A DNA stretch of 64,000 bases from Methylomonas koyamae. GTDB lineage: Bacteria > Pseudomonadota > Gammaproteobacteria > Methylococcales > Methylomonadaceae. The notes under the pieces are model-generated. The model searched no databases, was not told the DNA's origin, and worked only from the letters and a program-made list of their open reading frames with translations. This document shows, piece by piece, positions 27,886-37,730 of this stretch. The translations under genes and the position numbers were made by a program. Where the stretch lies: contig NZ_AP019777.1 in NCBI RefSeq assembly GCF_019669905.1, positions 2,418,001 through 2,482,000 on the forward strand. The letters run 5' to 3'. Every line of letters begins with the position of its first letter. Position 1 is the stretch's first letter.

Positions 27886-29266
27886 CAGCGTTCCCGCCAG
27901 TGTCGTTGGTTTGTTCGGCGTCTACCGGCAGCTCGATGCGTAGCGTCGTACCGCTGCCAATGCTGCTGCGTACCGTGATTTCGCCGCCGTGCTTTTTGAC
28001 GATGCCGTAGGAAATCGTCAAGCCCAGCCCGGTGCCCTTGCCGACCGGTTTAGTCGTATAAAAGGCATCGAAAATTCGGCCCAATTGCTCGTCCGTCATC
28101 CCGCAGCCGGTATCGCCGATTTCGATCCAAACCTTGTCGCCGCCGCTGCCGGTGGCAACCGTGATTACGCCGTGTTTATCGATCGCATATGCGGCGTTGA
28201 CCAGTAAATTGACGAAGACCTGATTCAACTGCGAGGGCAGGCAATTGACCAGCGGCAGCTCGCCGTAACGTTTGACGACGTCCGCCTTGTATTTCAATTC
28301 GTTGTAAACGATGTTCAACGCGCTATCCAGACCGGCGTGCAAATCCGCCCACTGCCAGGCGTCGTTATTGCGTTGCGGATAGGAAAAGTCTTTCAAATCC
28401 TGAACGATTTTGGTGACCCGGTTGATCCCGTCCAGCGATTCTTCCAGTAACTCCGGCGCATCGCGGCGCAGGTAATCGAGGTCGATCCGGCGCTTGACCG
28501 CGCCGATAGCGGCCAGCAGACCGGCATCGACGACGGCCGCTTCGGCCTTTTGGTAAGCGTCGGCCAGATCCAGTAAATCGGCGATATAGCGTTTCAGGGT
28601 ACTCAGGTTGGATTTGACGAATCCGACCGGATTGTTGATTTCGTGGGCGACGCCGGCGGCCAATTGGCCGATGGACGACATTTTCTCCGATTGCAGCAAC
28701 TGGGCCTGGATGTCCTGCAGCTGGTGGTTGGTCGCATCCAACTGCCGATTTTGCATGACGATGAACTGCATGACGTCCTGGGTTTGTTTCACCAATTGCC
28801 ACTGCCTGACCATGGCGTTTACCACTTGGCGCACGACCAAATCGGAAACCGGCTGCTGCAAAATCAGCAACTGGTCGCTTTCGCCCAGTTTTTCGGCGAT
28901 CTGCGGCCAATCCAAGCCTGGATCGGCGTTACAGAGCACGGCATTCAATCCGGAATCCGCTTCCCACAAACGCTTTATCAAGGCCACGCCGTTCGCTTGC
29001 CGCAACGGATGCGACACAAAGGCCAAGTTGAACGGGGCGTTGTTGGCCAAACCTGCGGCGATGGCCTGTTCCGCACACTCTGGCGTATCGGCCCAACGCA
29101 CCAGATAATTCGGTTGTCCGCCGATTTCGCCGCTATCGGCAACTTCCGCCAGATTGAATAGCCGGTTCAAACGAATTGCCAGTTCGGCATCGGTAGCGAC
29201 CACCAGTATCGCCGGCCTATCGGCGTCGATCACCAGGATTTTCGATAAGTTGTCGTCGTCGCTCAT
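27878..29266 (-). CDS. Sensor histidine kinase with N-terminal pseudo-receiver
   Basis: 462 residues. Residues about 8-150 have a receiver-like fold, but the position of the phospho-accepting aspartate reads AFVSHPL (serine) and the conserved lysine position reads LQQP. A coiled coil (about 165-195) leads to the H-box GQLAAGVAHEINNPVGF, followed by an N-box (NQVFVNLLVNAAYAI), G1 (DTGCGM), F-box and G2 (GKGTGLGL). No membrane segment is present, so it is cytoplasmic. The phosphotransfer partner is not encoded next to it; the adjacent gene is an SDR enzyme. The architecture (receiver, coil, HisKA/HATPase) recurs in proteobacteria as RNA-polymerase-independent signalling kinases whose inputs are unknown. 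Confidence 0.88.
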   Translation of the reverse strand: MSDDDNLSKILVIDADRPAILVVATDAELAIRLNRLFNLAEVADSGEIGGQPNYLVRWADTPECAEQAIAAGLANNAPFNLAFVSHPLRQANGVALIKRLWEADSGLNAVLCNADPGLDWPQIAEKLGESDQLLILQQPVSDLVVRQVVNAMVRQWQLVKQTQDVMQFIVMQNRQLDATNHQLQDIQAQLLQSEKMSSIGQLAAGVAHEINNPVGFVKSNLSTLKRYIADLLDLADAYQKAEAAVVDAGLLAAIGAVKRRIDLDYLRRDAPELLEESLDGINRVTKIVQDLKDFSYPQRNNDAWQWADLHAGLDSALNIVYNELKYKADVVKRYGELPLVNCLPSQLNQVFVNLLVNAAYAIDKHGVITVATGSGGDKVWIEIGDTGCGMTDEQLGRIFDAFYTTKPVGKGTGLGLTISYGIVKKHGGEITVRSSIGSGTTLRIELPVDAEQTNDTGGNADG

Positions 29267-29432
29267 TTCGTCGCCTTAAGAATCCGGCGGAACTTGCGCC
29301 GTATCATCCCGCCGGTTGGCGGCTGTGCGACTGATTATAGTAAAAAGCCATGCCGCGGCATCCTGCCGGCAGGGCCAAACCGAAGCGGCTGGCGAAACGG
29401 ATAGCGGCACCGATCGCGGCCTTAGCGAGACG

Positions 29433-30608
29433 CTAATCGCCGGCCACCGTATCCACCAATAAAATGCGCTCGTGGTCCAGCCGCAGCGCCAGAGTTTTAC
29501 AGAGCTGGCTGGTCTCGAAATCGCGGTAACGTTCGGAGGTGACGATCCGGTCGCGGTCGCCGCAGTTTTCCAGCGCCAGCATTTGAAAGAAATACGGCCG
29601 CCAGGACCAGTTGAAGCCGATCTTGCGCGGATCGGTGAACCATTGGTTTTCGCTGAAATTGAAATCCGGCGAAATCTGGTCGCCGTGGTTGTTGCACAGG
29701 TAAAACCGGATCACGCCGCTTTGGGTGAAATTCCAACTGACCAGCTCGTTCAAGTTGAAATCGTCCTGCAGCGCTTCGGCCAAGCGGTAAATCAGGGCTT
29801 TGGTGGCATTGATCGCGTTGATTTCCTTTTGTACCCGCGGCAGCGTGTTCTTGACGAATTTGCCGCGCAACGAGGCCGCGTGTTGCTCGAAACTGTTGAC
29901 GGGCAGGAAATCGGCTTTGGCTTTGGCAAACAAAAAGCCCTGCATGAATTGGGCGCCGCAATTCAAGCCGAATAAAAACTCCTCGTCGCTTTCCACGCCT
30001 TCACAGACGATACGGGCGCCGGTACGTTGGCCGAGGCGCGACATCAGATGGACGATGTCGGTGGCGATGCTGCTGCCTCGGGCGGCGCGCTTGAACAAAC
30101 GCATATCGATTTTGATGATGTCGGGCTGGATCGCGATGACCCGTTCCAGTTGCGATGAGCCGGCACCGAAATCGCCGATCGCCACCCGCAAGCCGTGTTT
30201 GCGGTAGCGCTGCACGATCTGTTTCAACTTGTGCGGATCGACGTGGGCATCGGAAATTTCGACGACGATGCGCTGGCGGTCGATATTCAACTCTTCCAGC
30301 ATGCGCAAGGTCGGCAGCGCATTGAGCTGGCGCAAGTTTTCGATCCAGGCCGCCGAAATATTCAGCGCCAGATAGGTTTGGCGATCGGCCTGTTGCGAGA
30401 ACTTCTCCAAGGCCTGCCAGCGTACCTGCCGGTCCAGCTCGGTACGCCGCTTGATGTCCAGCTCGGCCGAAGAGAACAGGGCGCCGGCGGAAACCACGTT
30501 GCCTTTGGCGTCGTATTGGCGGGCCAACGCTTCGTAACCGACGATTTTGCTGCTGGCTATCGCGATGATGGGTTGAAAATAGGGAAATAGCGTTGATTTT
30601 TCTGGCAT
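29433..30608 (-). CDS. EAL-domain protein with C-terminal sensor-like region (possibly inactive phosphodiesterase)
   Basis: 391 residues. An EAL domain (about 1-245) starts with PYFQPI and has the EALAR, NISA, KIDM and CEGVE motifs. The usual DDFG metal motif reads GDFGAGSS, so one metal-binding aspartate is missing, and the E(I)TE position reads EISD. The C-terminal 140 residues have aromatic-rich QWFTDPRKIGFNWSWRPYF, resembling the Cache/PAS-like tail of YkuI-type EAL proteins. Cyclic-di-GMP binding is therefore more secure than hydrolysis. The gene begins 19 bases after nasA, so it may be the last cistron of the nitrate operon; a link of nitrate status with c-di-GMP would be inference. Confidence 0.83.
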   Translation of the reverse strand: MPEKSTLFPYFQPIIAIASSKIVGYEALARQYDAKGNVVSAGALFSSAELDIKRRTELDRQVRWQALEKFSQQADRQTYLALNISAAWIENLRQLNALPTLRMLEELNIDRQRIVVEISDAHVDPHKLKQIVQRYRKHGLRVAIGDFGAGSSQLERVIAIQPDIIKIDMRLFKRAARGSSIATDIVHLMSRLGQRTGARIVCEGVESDEEFLFGLNCGAQFMQGFLFAKAKADFLPVNSFEQHAASLRGKFVKNTLPRVQKEINAINATKALIYRLAEALQDDFNLNELVSWNFTQSGVIRFYLCNNHGDQISPDFNFSENQWFTDPRKIGFNWSWRPYFFQMLALENCGDRDRIVTSERYRDFETSQLCKTLALRLDHERILLVDTVAGD

Positions 30609-30627
30609 GGTCCTTGTGCGCGTCGAG

Positions 30628-33309
30628 TTAACCGGGCTGGGGTAAAAACTCCTTCAATTCGGCGACGCAGGAACCGCAGCCGCTGCCCGCTCCCAGGCAG
30701 GCGCTGATGGCCGCCACGCTTTGTAACTTTTGGGTTTGCACCGCTTGTTGAATGGTTTTTTCGCCGACATTGAAACACGAACAGACAATTCGGCCAATAT
30801 CGGCTTCGCCTTTCGGCGGTTGGCCGCTGAGCAAGGCCAGGCGTTCGCTCCGGCTCAGTTCCGGTTTCGGGAACAGGCTGCACAGCCAACCCGGTTCCGG
30901 CAACTCGAAATCCGGCCCGACCAACAGGCAGGCTTGCAGCCGATTGCCGGCCAAATAGGCGCAGCGGTAGTAACCGGCTTGCAGATCGCTGTATTCCAAC
31001 CAGTCGCCGGCGCCGGCGATGCCGTTTTCGCTAAACAACTCCCGGCTCCATTGGCGCCAGTCTTTACCGGCGCCGCTGCCGGCCAGTTCGTAACGGTAAA
31101 ACTGTTCGCCGCGAATCTTGACCTGGTACTCGCAATCCCGGATCGCCAACGGTTGCCGGGCCAATATCGTCGCATACCAAGTGGCCGGCCACGCCGAAAT
31201 TCGCACCGGCGTCTGTTTGCTTTCCGGCTGGCCGGAGTAGGGGTCCACTACCGGGTTGACCAAGGCGCCCATCCGGCCGTGGCTGCTGACTTGCCCGGTC
31301 CAATGCATAGGCACGAACAAGCTGCCCCGGCGTTGGCCGGCGCCGATCTCGACTCGGGCCAGCATTTGTCCCCAACGGCTTTCGATACGAGCCAGACTGC
31401 GGTTTTTGAGTTGTAAGCGCTCGGCGTCGGCCGGTTGGATTTCGACGAAGGGCTCCGGCCGGTGCGCGTTCAGTTTGGCGGCCAAACCGGTGCGGGTCAT
31501 CGTATGCCATTGGTCGCGCAAGCGACCGGTATTCAGCGTGAACGGGTAGTCGGCGTCGACCTTATTCCGCGGCCCTTGTGGTGCGACCGGAATGAATCTG
31601 GCTTTGCGGTCGGCGGTATAAAAAAGTTTGTCTTCAAACAACTGCGGACTGCCTTGCGGCCGCTCGCGGGTCACCGGCCATTGCACCGGTTGCAAGCCAT
31701 CGAATTCGGTTTGGCCGATCGTGGCGAAGGCCGATAAATCGAAGTCGCGCAGTTGGTGTTCGCTATCGTTTTCGAACGCCGACAGCGCGGCGTGTTCGCG
31801 AAAGATTTCGGCGCTGGATTGGTAGGCGAAGGCGTCGGCAAAGCCCATGCGCTGCGCTACCCGGCTAATGATCCACCAGTCGTGGCGGGCTTCGCCGGAG
31901 GCGGCGAACAACGGCCGTTGCCGCGAGATGCGCCGCTCCAGATTGGTCACGGTACCGTCTTTTTCGCTCCAGCCGGTGGCCGGCAACAACACGTGCGCAA
32001 GTTGGGCCGTATCGGTATTGGCGATGCAATCCGATACCACGACCAATTCGCAGCGTTGCAGCGCCTGTTTCACCCGATCGGCGTCCGGCATCGACACCAC
32101 CGGATTGGTGGCCATGATCCAGACCGCCTTGACCCGGCCGTCGCCGATGGCCTCGAACATCTCCACCGCTTTCAGTCCGGGTTTGTCCGCCACCCGCTCG
32201 CTGTGCCAAAACCTGCCGACCCGGTCGACGTGGGTCGGATTGTCCAGATCCATATGCGCCGCCAGCATATTGGCTAGGCCGCCGACTTCGCGGCCGCCCA
32301 TCGCATTGGGTTGGCCGGTGAACGAAAACGGCCCCATGCCGGGTTTGCCCAGCCGGCCGCTGGCCAGATGGCAGTTGATGATGGCATTGCATTTGTCCGA
32401 TCCGGAGCTGGATTGGTTGATGCCTTGCGAATAGACCGTGACAGTGCGTTCGGTGCCGGCAAACCAGGCGAAAAATTGGCCGACATCGGCCGGGTCCAGC
32501 TCGCAACCGGCGGCGACCGCGGCCACCGAGCCGGCACTGGTTTCGGCTTGGTGCAAGGCCTCGGCGAAACCGTTGGTGAAATTGGCGACGTAGTCTTTGT
32601 CGATTCGGCCGTCGCGCTGCAAGTAGCACAACAATCCGTTGAACAGTAGCGCGTCCATGCCCGGCTTCAACGGCAAATGCAGGTCGGCGATATCGCAACT
32701 GGCGGTGCGACGCGGATCGACGACGACGACTTTCAACTTCGGATTGTTATCCTTGGCCTTGCGGATGCGTTGAAACGCAATCGGGTGGCACCAGGCGGCG
32801 TTGGAACCAACCAGCACGATCAAATCGGCCAGTTCCAGGTCTTCGTAGCTGCACGGCACGGTATCAGCACCGAAAGCGCGTTTATAGCCGACCACGGCCG
32901 ACGACATGCACAAACGGGAGTTGGTATCGATATTGGCCGAGCCGATGAAGCCTTTCATCAGCTTGTTGGCGACGTAATAGTCTTCGGTCAGCAATTGGCC
33001 GGAAATGTAAAACGCCACGGCATCGGGGCCGTGTTTGGCGATGATTTGGCGGAAGCGGCCGGCGACGTGGTCCAGCGCCGTGTCCCAATCGCAACGCCGG
33101 CCATCGACGGCCGGATAAAGCAGACGGTTTTCCAGCGTGACGGTATCGCCCAGCGTGGCGCCTTTCGAACACAGTTTGCCGAAGTTGGACGGGTGGTCGG
33201 GATCGCCTTTAATGGTGACCCGGTGTGCGGCCGGATCGTCGACCGTGGCTTCGATGCCGCAGCCGACGCCGCAATAAGGGCAGGTGGTTTTGACGGTTGG
33301 TAGGCTCAT
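30628..33309 (-). CDS. nasA: Assimilatory nitrate reductase, catalytic subunit
   Basis: 893 residues. The N-terminal [4Fe-4S] motif CPYCGVGC...C (LCSKGATLGD) begins the molybdopterin oxidoreductase fold. The molybdopterin-guanine-dinucleotide-binding C-terminal domain is recognisable from TLNTGRLRDQWHTMTRTG. A final BFD-like [2Fe-2S] domain has CSCFNVGEKTI and GCGSC, as in Klebsiella-type NasA. It reduces nitrate to nitrite in the cytoplasm using electrons from the flavoprotein encoded 10 bases upstream. It is the last obvious nitrogen gene of the operon; no sirohaem nitrite reductase (nasD/nirB full length) is in the window, so nitrite must be reduced by an enzyme encoded elsewhere. Confidence 0.95.
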   Translation of the reverse strand: MSLPTVKTTCPYCGVGCGIEATVDDPAAHRVTIKGDPDHPSNFGKLCSKGATLGDTVTLENRLLYPAVDGRRCDWDTALDHVAGRFRQIIAKHGPDAVAFYISGQLLTEDYYVANKLMKGFIGSANIDTNSRLCMSSAVVGYKRAFGADTVPCSYEDLELADLIVLVGSNAAWCHPIAFQRIRKAKDNNPKLKVVVVDPRRTASCDIADLHLPLKPGMDALLFNGLLCYLQRDGRIDKDYVANFTNGFAEALHQAETSAGSVAAVAAGCELDPADVGQFFAWFAGTERTVTVYSQGINQSSSGSDKCNAIINCHLASGRLGKPGMGPFSFTGQPNAMGGREVGGLANMLAAHMDLDNPTHVDRVGRFWHSERVADKPGLKAVEMFEAIGDGRVKAVWIMATNPVVSMPDADRVKQALQRCELVVVSDCIANTDTAQLAHVLLPATGWSEKDGTVTNLERRISRQRPLFAASGEARHDWWIISRVAQRMGFADAFAYQSSAEIFREHAALSAFENDSEHQLRDFDLSAFATIGQTEFDGLQPVQWPVTRERPQGSPQLFEDKLFYTADRKARFIPVAPQGPRNKVDADYPFTLNTGRLRDQWHTMTRTGLAAKLNAHRPEPFVEIQPADAERLQLKNRSLARIESRWGQMLARVEIGAGQRRGSLFVPMHWTGQVSSHGRMGALVNPVVDPYSGQPESKQTPVRISAWPATWYATILARQPLAIRDCEYQVKIRGEQFYRYELAGSGAGKDWRQWSRELFSENGIAGAGDWLEYSDLQAGYYRCAYLAGNRLQACLLVGPDFELPEPGWLCSLFPKPELSRSERLALLSGQPPKGEADIGRIVCSCFNVGEKTIQQAVQTQKLQSVAAISACLGAGSGCGSCVAELKEFLPQPG

Positions 33310-33319
33310 TGGCTAATGC

Positions 33320-34543
33320 TTAAGCGGCTGCGGCTAAAGGCGTCTGACCGAATATCAGGCGGTCGCGGATCGCGGCAATCGGCGTTTTCTGTTTGACTAA
33401 ATTCAAATACCAGGCGCTGTCGCTGGTGTCGCCGTACAGGATCACGCCGACCACGATATCGCCGCGCAATACGATTTTCTTGTAGACGCCGAGGCCGTGG
33501 TCGATCAATTGCAATACTTGGCAATCGGCGTCGCCTTCGAAATCGCCGACCGAGAACAAGTCGATGCCGGTGACTTTCAGCATTGTCGCTGAGGACAGGG
33601 TTTGGTAAATGCTGCCGGCATGGCCCGACAATTGGCGGGCGCAGACTTTGGCCTGTTCGTAAACCGGCGCGACCAGGCCGAACAATTCGCCGCGGTGTTG
33701 CACGCATTCGCCGACCGAGAAAATCCGCGGATCGCTGGTTTGCATCAGGTCGTCGACGATGACGCCGCGCTCGCACTCCAAACCGATGCGTTCGGCCAAG
33801 GCGATGTTCGGTTTGATACCGGTCGACATCACCAGCAAATCGGCTGCCAGCACCTCGCCGTTGCTGAGTTGCACGGCCTGGATCTGGCCGTCCTCGCCGA
33901 GAATGCGGCTTATCGTGCAGCCCAGATGGAAATCGATGCCTTTGCCGGCCAGTTGCTGCTGTAAAAATCCGGCCGCTTGCCGGTCCAGTTGCTTGTTCAG
34001 CAGGTGGCCGGCGCGGTTGACCACGCTGACTTGCATGCCGCGTTGCAACAGGCCGTTGGCGGCCTCCAGACCGAGCAAGCCGCCGCCGAGAATGACTGCG
34101 TGGGTTTTGCTGGCGGCCGCGGCAATCATGGTTTGCACGTCGGCGATGTCGCGAAAGCCCAATACGCCGCGCAAATCGCGGCCGGGAATATCCAGCATCA
34201 ACGGCAGGGAACCGGTGGCCAGCAGCAAATAATCGTATTCGGCTTCGGTACCGTCCTTAGCTACCACGCGGCGCCGGCTGCGGTCGACGCCGACCACCGC
34301 CTTATCGGTGCCGCAATGCAGCGTGATGCCGTGTTTGCGGTACCAATCGAAGTCGTGAATCATGATCTCGGCGATGCTTTTGGCACCGAACAGCACCGGC
34401 GTCAACATGATCCGGTTGTAATTGCCGTGCGGCTCGGCGCCGAACACGGTAATTTGATAGCGTTCGGGCGCCAATTGCAGTAATTCGTCGACGGTGCGCA
34501 TGCCCGCCATGCCATTGCCTATGACTACCAGTTTCAGTTTCAT
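33320..34543 (-). CDS. NirB/NasB-like FAD-NAD(P)H oxidoreductase (electron donor for NasA)
   Basis: 407 residues from ATG 34543; a TTG five codons earlier is possible. Two dinucleotide-binding motifs are visible: GNGMAGMRTVDEL at the N terminus (FAD) and ILGGGLLGLEAANGL in the middle (NAD(P)H). The HGNYNRIMLTPVL block is typical of the flavoprotein half of NirB and of NasB. The protein ends where NirB would continue into its [2Fe-2S] and sirohaem domains. It should pass electrons from NAD(P)H to the BFD-like cluster of NasA. Position between porin and nasA supports this. The symbol nasB would suit but is left blank because naming differs between organisms. Confidence 0.88.
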   Translation of the reverse strand: MKLKLVVIGNGMAGMRTVDELLQLAPERYQITVFGAEPHGNYNRIMLTPVLFGAKSIAEIMIHDFDWYRKHGITLHCGTDKAVVGVDRSRRRVVAKDGTEAEYDYLLLATGSLPLMLDIPGRDLRGVLGFRDIADVQTMIAAAASKTHAVILGGGLLGLEAANGLLQRGMQVSVVNRAGHLLNKQLDRQAAGFLQQQLAGKGIDFHLGCTISRILGEDGQIQAVQLSNGEVLAADLLVMSTGIKPNIALAERIGLECERGVIVDDLMQTSDPRIFSVGECVQHRGELFGLVAPVYEQAKVCARQLSGHAGSIYQTLSSATMLKVTGIDLFSVGDFEGDADCQVLQLIDHGLGVYKKIVLRGDIVVGVILYGDTSDSAWYLNLVKQKTPIAAIRDRLIFGQTPLAAAA

Positions 34544-34606
34544 GTCTTTATCTAACAACGCAAGTGATAGCCGAACCGGGCGGACGACGCCCGGTCGGCC
34601 GGGGTT

Positions 34607-35926
34607 TTAGAAGCTGACGTTGGCTTGCAGCCAGATTTTTTGGGTATCGGTAAACGCCGCGTTTTCGGTGTTGAAATTGGCGTACTTGGCCAACAGCGTG
34701 TAGTGTTTGCCGAATTTTTTCAGGATCGAGAAATCCCATTCGCTACCGTACTCGATGCCGCCGGTATCGTCGTAGAAGTCGTGGTAGACGCCGGTGACGA
34801 TCAGACTGTCGTTCATCATTTTGTAGGTCGCGGTGGCAAACACGTCGCGGATACCGGCGGCCGGCGTGGTTAGGAACAAATCCGCCCAACCCTGGAAGGC
34901 ATGGTTGGTGCCGAGCGGGGTCTGGAAGGATTTGTAGGTGCTGCCGTTGGTGCTGGCGACGTTATTGGTGTAACCGTAACCGTTGAGCTGTTCGACGGCG
35001 CCTTGCAGACTCAGGTTGAAGCCGCTGACACCGCCCATGAAGTTGAAGCGGTCGGCTTGGTAATGGTTGGGGTTGTCGCCGTAGTCGAGCTGGTTGCTCC
35101 ATTCCGCGGTATACAGAAAATTCAATTTATCGAAAAACTGCGGCGATTTACCGTCGAAGCGCAAGCCGTAGGTTTGCGACGATTTGTGGTAGTTCTCGCG
35201 TTGCCGGTAGTCCAGCCAATAGCCGTAACCGATCAGGTTGCCCCAATCGCTGACCTTGTAGTTCAGGTTCAGGATCGGCGCGTTGATGGTTTCGGTTTCG
35301 CCGAAGATGTTCTGGATGTGGTCGAGATAACCGGCGTTGACCGTCAGACCGAACAAGGTTTGGTTGTTGTGGGTCAACAAGATCGAATCGTAAGTCATCT
35401 CCATTTGCCGCCAACCGACGTTGCCGATGAAGCGGTCGTCGTCTAACTTAATCCGTTGCCGGCCGACTTTGACCAAGGTATCCGGGATGCCTTTGTAACT
35501 GAGCCAGAACTGGTTCAATTCGCTACGGTCGGGGTCGGCGACCAGCGAATAGTCGCGGTGGCGGTTGGTGGTGGTGCCGCCTTGGTCGTAGTCTTCCTGC
35601 AACGCATAGTTGCCTTCGTATTCGACGTAGGCCTGAAAGTCGTAGAAGGTCGGCGACAGCAACCCCAGCCGCAGGCGGGCGGTGTTGGCGTTGGCGGTCT
35701 CGACCCGGCGCGGCGCTTTGCCCGGTATGACCGGACCTTGGTCCTGGTCGACGTTTTCCCAGCGGTAGTTCAAGTCCAGTTTTACCGCGCCGTTGCTGCC
35801 GTAATGGTAAAAGTTCAGCGCGTCTTCCACCTCCTTGGTCAGATCGGCGGATACCGGTGCGCTGGCGCTGGCGATGGCCATCGACAGCAGCGTGGCGGAC
35901 GGGAATTGGTTTTTCTGCAATGGCAT
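34607..35926 (-). CDS. Alginate-export-family outer-membrane porin, probably for nitrate
   Basis: 439 residues with a signal peptide (MPLQKNQFPSATLLSMAIAS, cut near SA-D) and a C-terminal phenylalanine after alternating hydrophobic strands, the mark of a BAM-inserted beta-barrel. Aromatic-rich repeats such as NFLYTAEWSNQLDYGDN and the RQRIKLDDDRFIGNVGWRQ block fit the alginate_export porin family. It sits inside the nitrate operon between the ABC ATPase and the flavoprotein, so nitrate or nitrite passage across the outer membrane is the likely job (context inference). Confidence 0.8.
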   Translation of the reverse strand: MPLQKNQFPSATLLSMAIASASAPVSADLTKEVEDALNFYHYGSNGAVKLDLNYRWENVDQDQGPVIPGKAPRRVETANANTARLRLGLLSPTFYDFQAYVEYEGNYALQEDYDQGGTTTNRHRDYSLVADPDRSELNQFWLSYKGIPDTLVKVGRQRIKLDDDRFIGNVGWRQMEMTYDSILLTHNNQTLFGLTVNAGYLDHIQNIFGETETINAPILNLNYKVSDWGNLIGYGYWLDYRQRENYHKSSQTYGLRFDGKSPQFFDKLNFLYTAEWSNQLDYGDNPNHYQADRFNFMGGVSGFNLSLQGAVEQLNGYGYTNNVASTNGSTYKSFQTPLGTNHAFQGWADLFLTTPAAGIRDVFATATYKMMNDSLIVTGVYHDFYDDTGGIEYGSEWDFSILKKFGKHYTLLAKYANFNTENAAFTDTQKIWLQANVSF

Positions 35927-35965
35927 AAAAGCCCCCTTGGCAATTAATAACGAGTAAGCGAAAAA

Positions 35966-37720
35966 TCAGTGGGTGTGGTCGCATTCGGACAGGAAGGTCA
36001 ACAGACTCTCCCGGTACCGGTAATAATCCTGATGTTCGAGCAAGGCTTTGCGGCTGCGCGGTCGGGGCAGGTCGATCTCTTGGATCTTGCCGATTTTGGC
36101 GTGCGGGCCGTTGGTCATCATCACCACCCGGTCGGCCAGCAGAATGGCTTCGTCGACATCGTGGGTCACGACGATGGCGGTAACGTGGGTGCGTTCCCAG
36201 ACTTCCATCAACACTTCCTGCAATTCCCAGCGGGTCAGCGAATCGAGCATGCCGAAAGGTTCGTCGAGCAACAGCAGTTTCGGCGACAAGGCAAAGGCGC
36301 GGGCGATGCCAACCCGCTGGCGCATGCCGTTGGACAGGTCGGCGGCTTTTTTGAACATGCTGTCGGCCAGACCGACCCGGGTCAGGTAATACTCGACGAT
36401 GTCCTCGCGCTCGTCCTGGCTGGCGTGCGGATAGACCTTATCGACGCCGAGCATGACGTTGTCGAACGCGGTCAGCCAAGGGAACAGGCTGGGCGCCTGG
36501 AATACCACGCCGCGGTCCGGGCCGGCGCCGGTGATTTCGCGGTTGTCCAGAATAATGCCGCCTTCGGAGATTTCGTTGAGGCCGGCAGTCATCGACAACA
36601 CCGTGGATTTGCCGCAACCGGAATGGCCGATGATCGAGACGAATTCGCCTTTTTTCATTTTCAGATCGAAGCCGTCGACCACTTTGACCGTGCCGTTGCC
36701 GTCCGGGGTCGGATAGATTTTCGACAGGTTGGAAAACTCCAGGTAGCGCGGTCGGCCCAGATCGGCCTGGCTCGGTTTCAGCGCCGAAGTATCCAGTTTC
36801 CAGTCGTTGCTGGTATTCGGGCGCACGTCGGGCAGCTTCAGTTTGTCGCCGATTTCGGCTTGAGTTTTTTGCAGGCCGATATCCATCAGGTAGCGGGTAA
36901 TTTCGGCGCGAAGGCGTTTAAATTCCGGATCGTGGTTCAAGGCGGTGCGGTCGCGCGGCCGCTGCAAATCGATGACGAAATCCCGGCCGAAAGTGGCATC
37001 CGGACCGGGTTTCAGCGGAATCACCCGGTCGGCCATGTAGATGGCTTCATCGACGTCGTTGGTGATCAGAATCACCGTCTTCCGGTCCTGTTCCCAGATT
37101 TGCAGAATTTCGTCCTGCAAATTGCCGCGGGTCAACGCGTCCAATGCGCTGAGCGGTTCGTCCAGCAGCAGGATGTCCGGGTTAGCCGCCAGCGCACGCG
37201 CCACGTTGACGCGTTGGCGCATGCCGCCGGACAGTTCGCCCGGTTTTTTGTCCATCGCCCGGCCCAGATTGACCATGTTGACGTATTTCTCGGTATGGGC
37301 CCGGCGTTGCTGCGGCGTCCAGTCCTTGAAGATCGCATCCACCGCCAGCGCCACGTTTTCGTAGACGGTCAGCCACGGCATCAACGAGTAATTTTGGAAT
37401 ACCACGCCGCGGTCCGGCCCCGGCTCGCGGATGGCCTGGCCGCTTTTCAGCAGTTCGCCGCTGTCCGGATAGATCAGGCCGGCGATCAGCGACACCAGCG
37501 TGGTTTTGCCGCTGCCGGAAAAACCGACGATGGCGATGAATTCGCCTTCCTTGATGTCCAGGTCGATGTCTTTCAGAATCGAAGTCCGGCTGTTGCCCTC
37601 GCCGTAGGATTTGCAGACGTTTTTCAGTTCCACCAACGGTTTGATCGGATCGTTGGCCGGGGAAACGGTAGCGTGTTTATGCATGGAAAGTTCGATGATT
37701 TTGGCTTGGGCTGCGTTCAT
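35966..37720 (-). CDS. nrtC: Nitrate ABC transporter, fused tandem ATPase (NrtC-NrtD in one chain)
   Basis: 584 residues from ATG 37720, which has AAGGA 7 bases upstream; the gap to the nrtB stop is 10 bases. It contains two complete NrtC/D-type ATPase domains. Domain 1 (about 30-265): Walker [10 protein letters not shown], signature LSGGMRQR, Walker B LLLLDEP, but the switch histidine position reads ITNDVDEA. Domain 2 (about 325-570): GHSGCGKST, signature [20 protein letters not shown], and a normal VTHDVDEA. The linker is about 60 residues. In cyanobacteria NrtC and NrtD are separate and NrtC carries a solute-binding domain; here neither is true. The asymmetric catalytic sites suggest only one fully active ATP site. 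It powers the NrtB permease. Confidence 0.92.
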   Translation of the reverse strand: MNAAQAKIIELSMHKHATVSPANDPIKPLVELKNVCKSYGEGNSRTSILKDIDLDIKEGEFIAIVGFSGSGKTTLVSLIAGLIYPDSGELLKSGQAIREPGPDRGVVFQNYSLMPWLTVYENVALAVDAIFKDWTPQQRRAHTEKYVNMVNLGRAMDKKPGELSGGMRQRVNVARALAANPDILLLDEPLSALDALTRGNLQDEILQIWEQDRKTVILITNDVDEAIYMADRVIPLKPGPDATFGRDFVIDLQRPRDRTALNHDPEFKRLRAEITRYLMDIGLQKTQAEIGDKLKLPDVRPNTSNDWKLDTSALKPSQADLGRPRYLEFSNLSKIYPTPDGNGTVKVVDGFDLKMKKGEFVSIIGHSGCGKSTVLSMTAGLNEISEGGIILDNREITGAGPDRGVVFQAPSLFPWLTAFDNVMLGVDKVYPHASQDEREDIVEYYLTRVGLADSMFKKAADLSNGMRQRVGIARAFALSPKLLLLDEPFGMLDSLTRWELQEVLMEVWERTHVTAIVVTHDVDEAILLADRVVMMTNGPHAKIGKIQEIDLPRPRSRKALLEHQDYYRYRESLLTFLSECDHTH

Positions 37721-37730
37721 GGCGGCGTCC

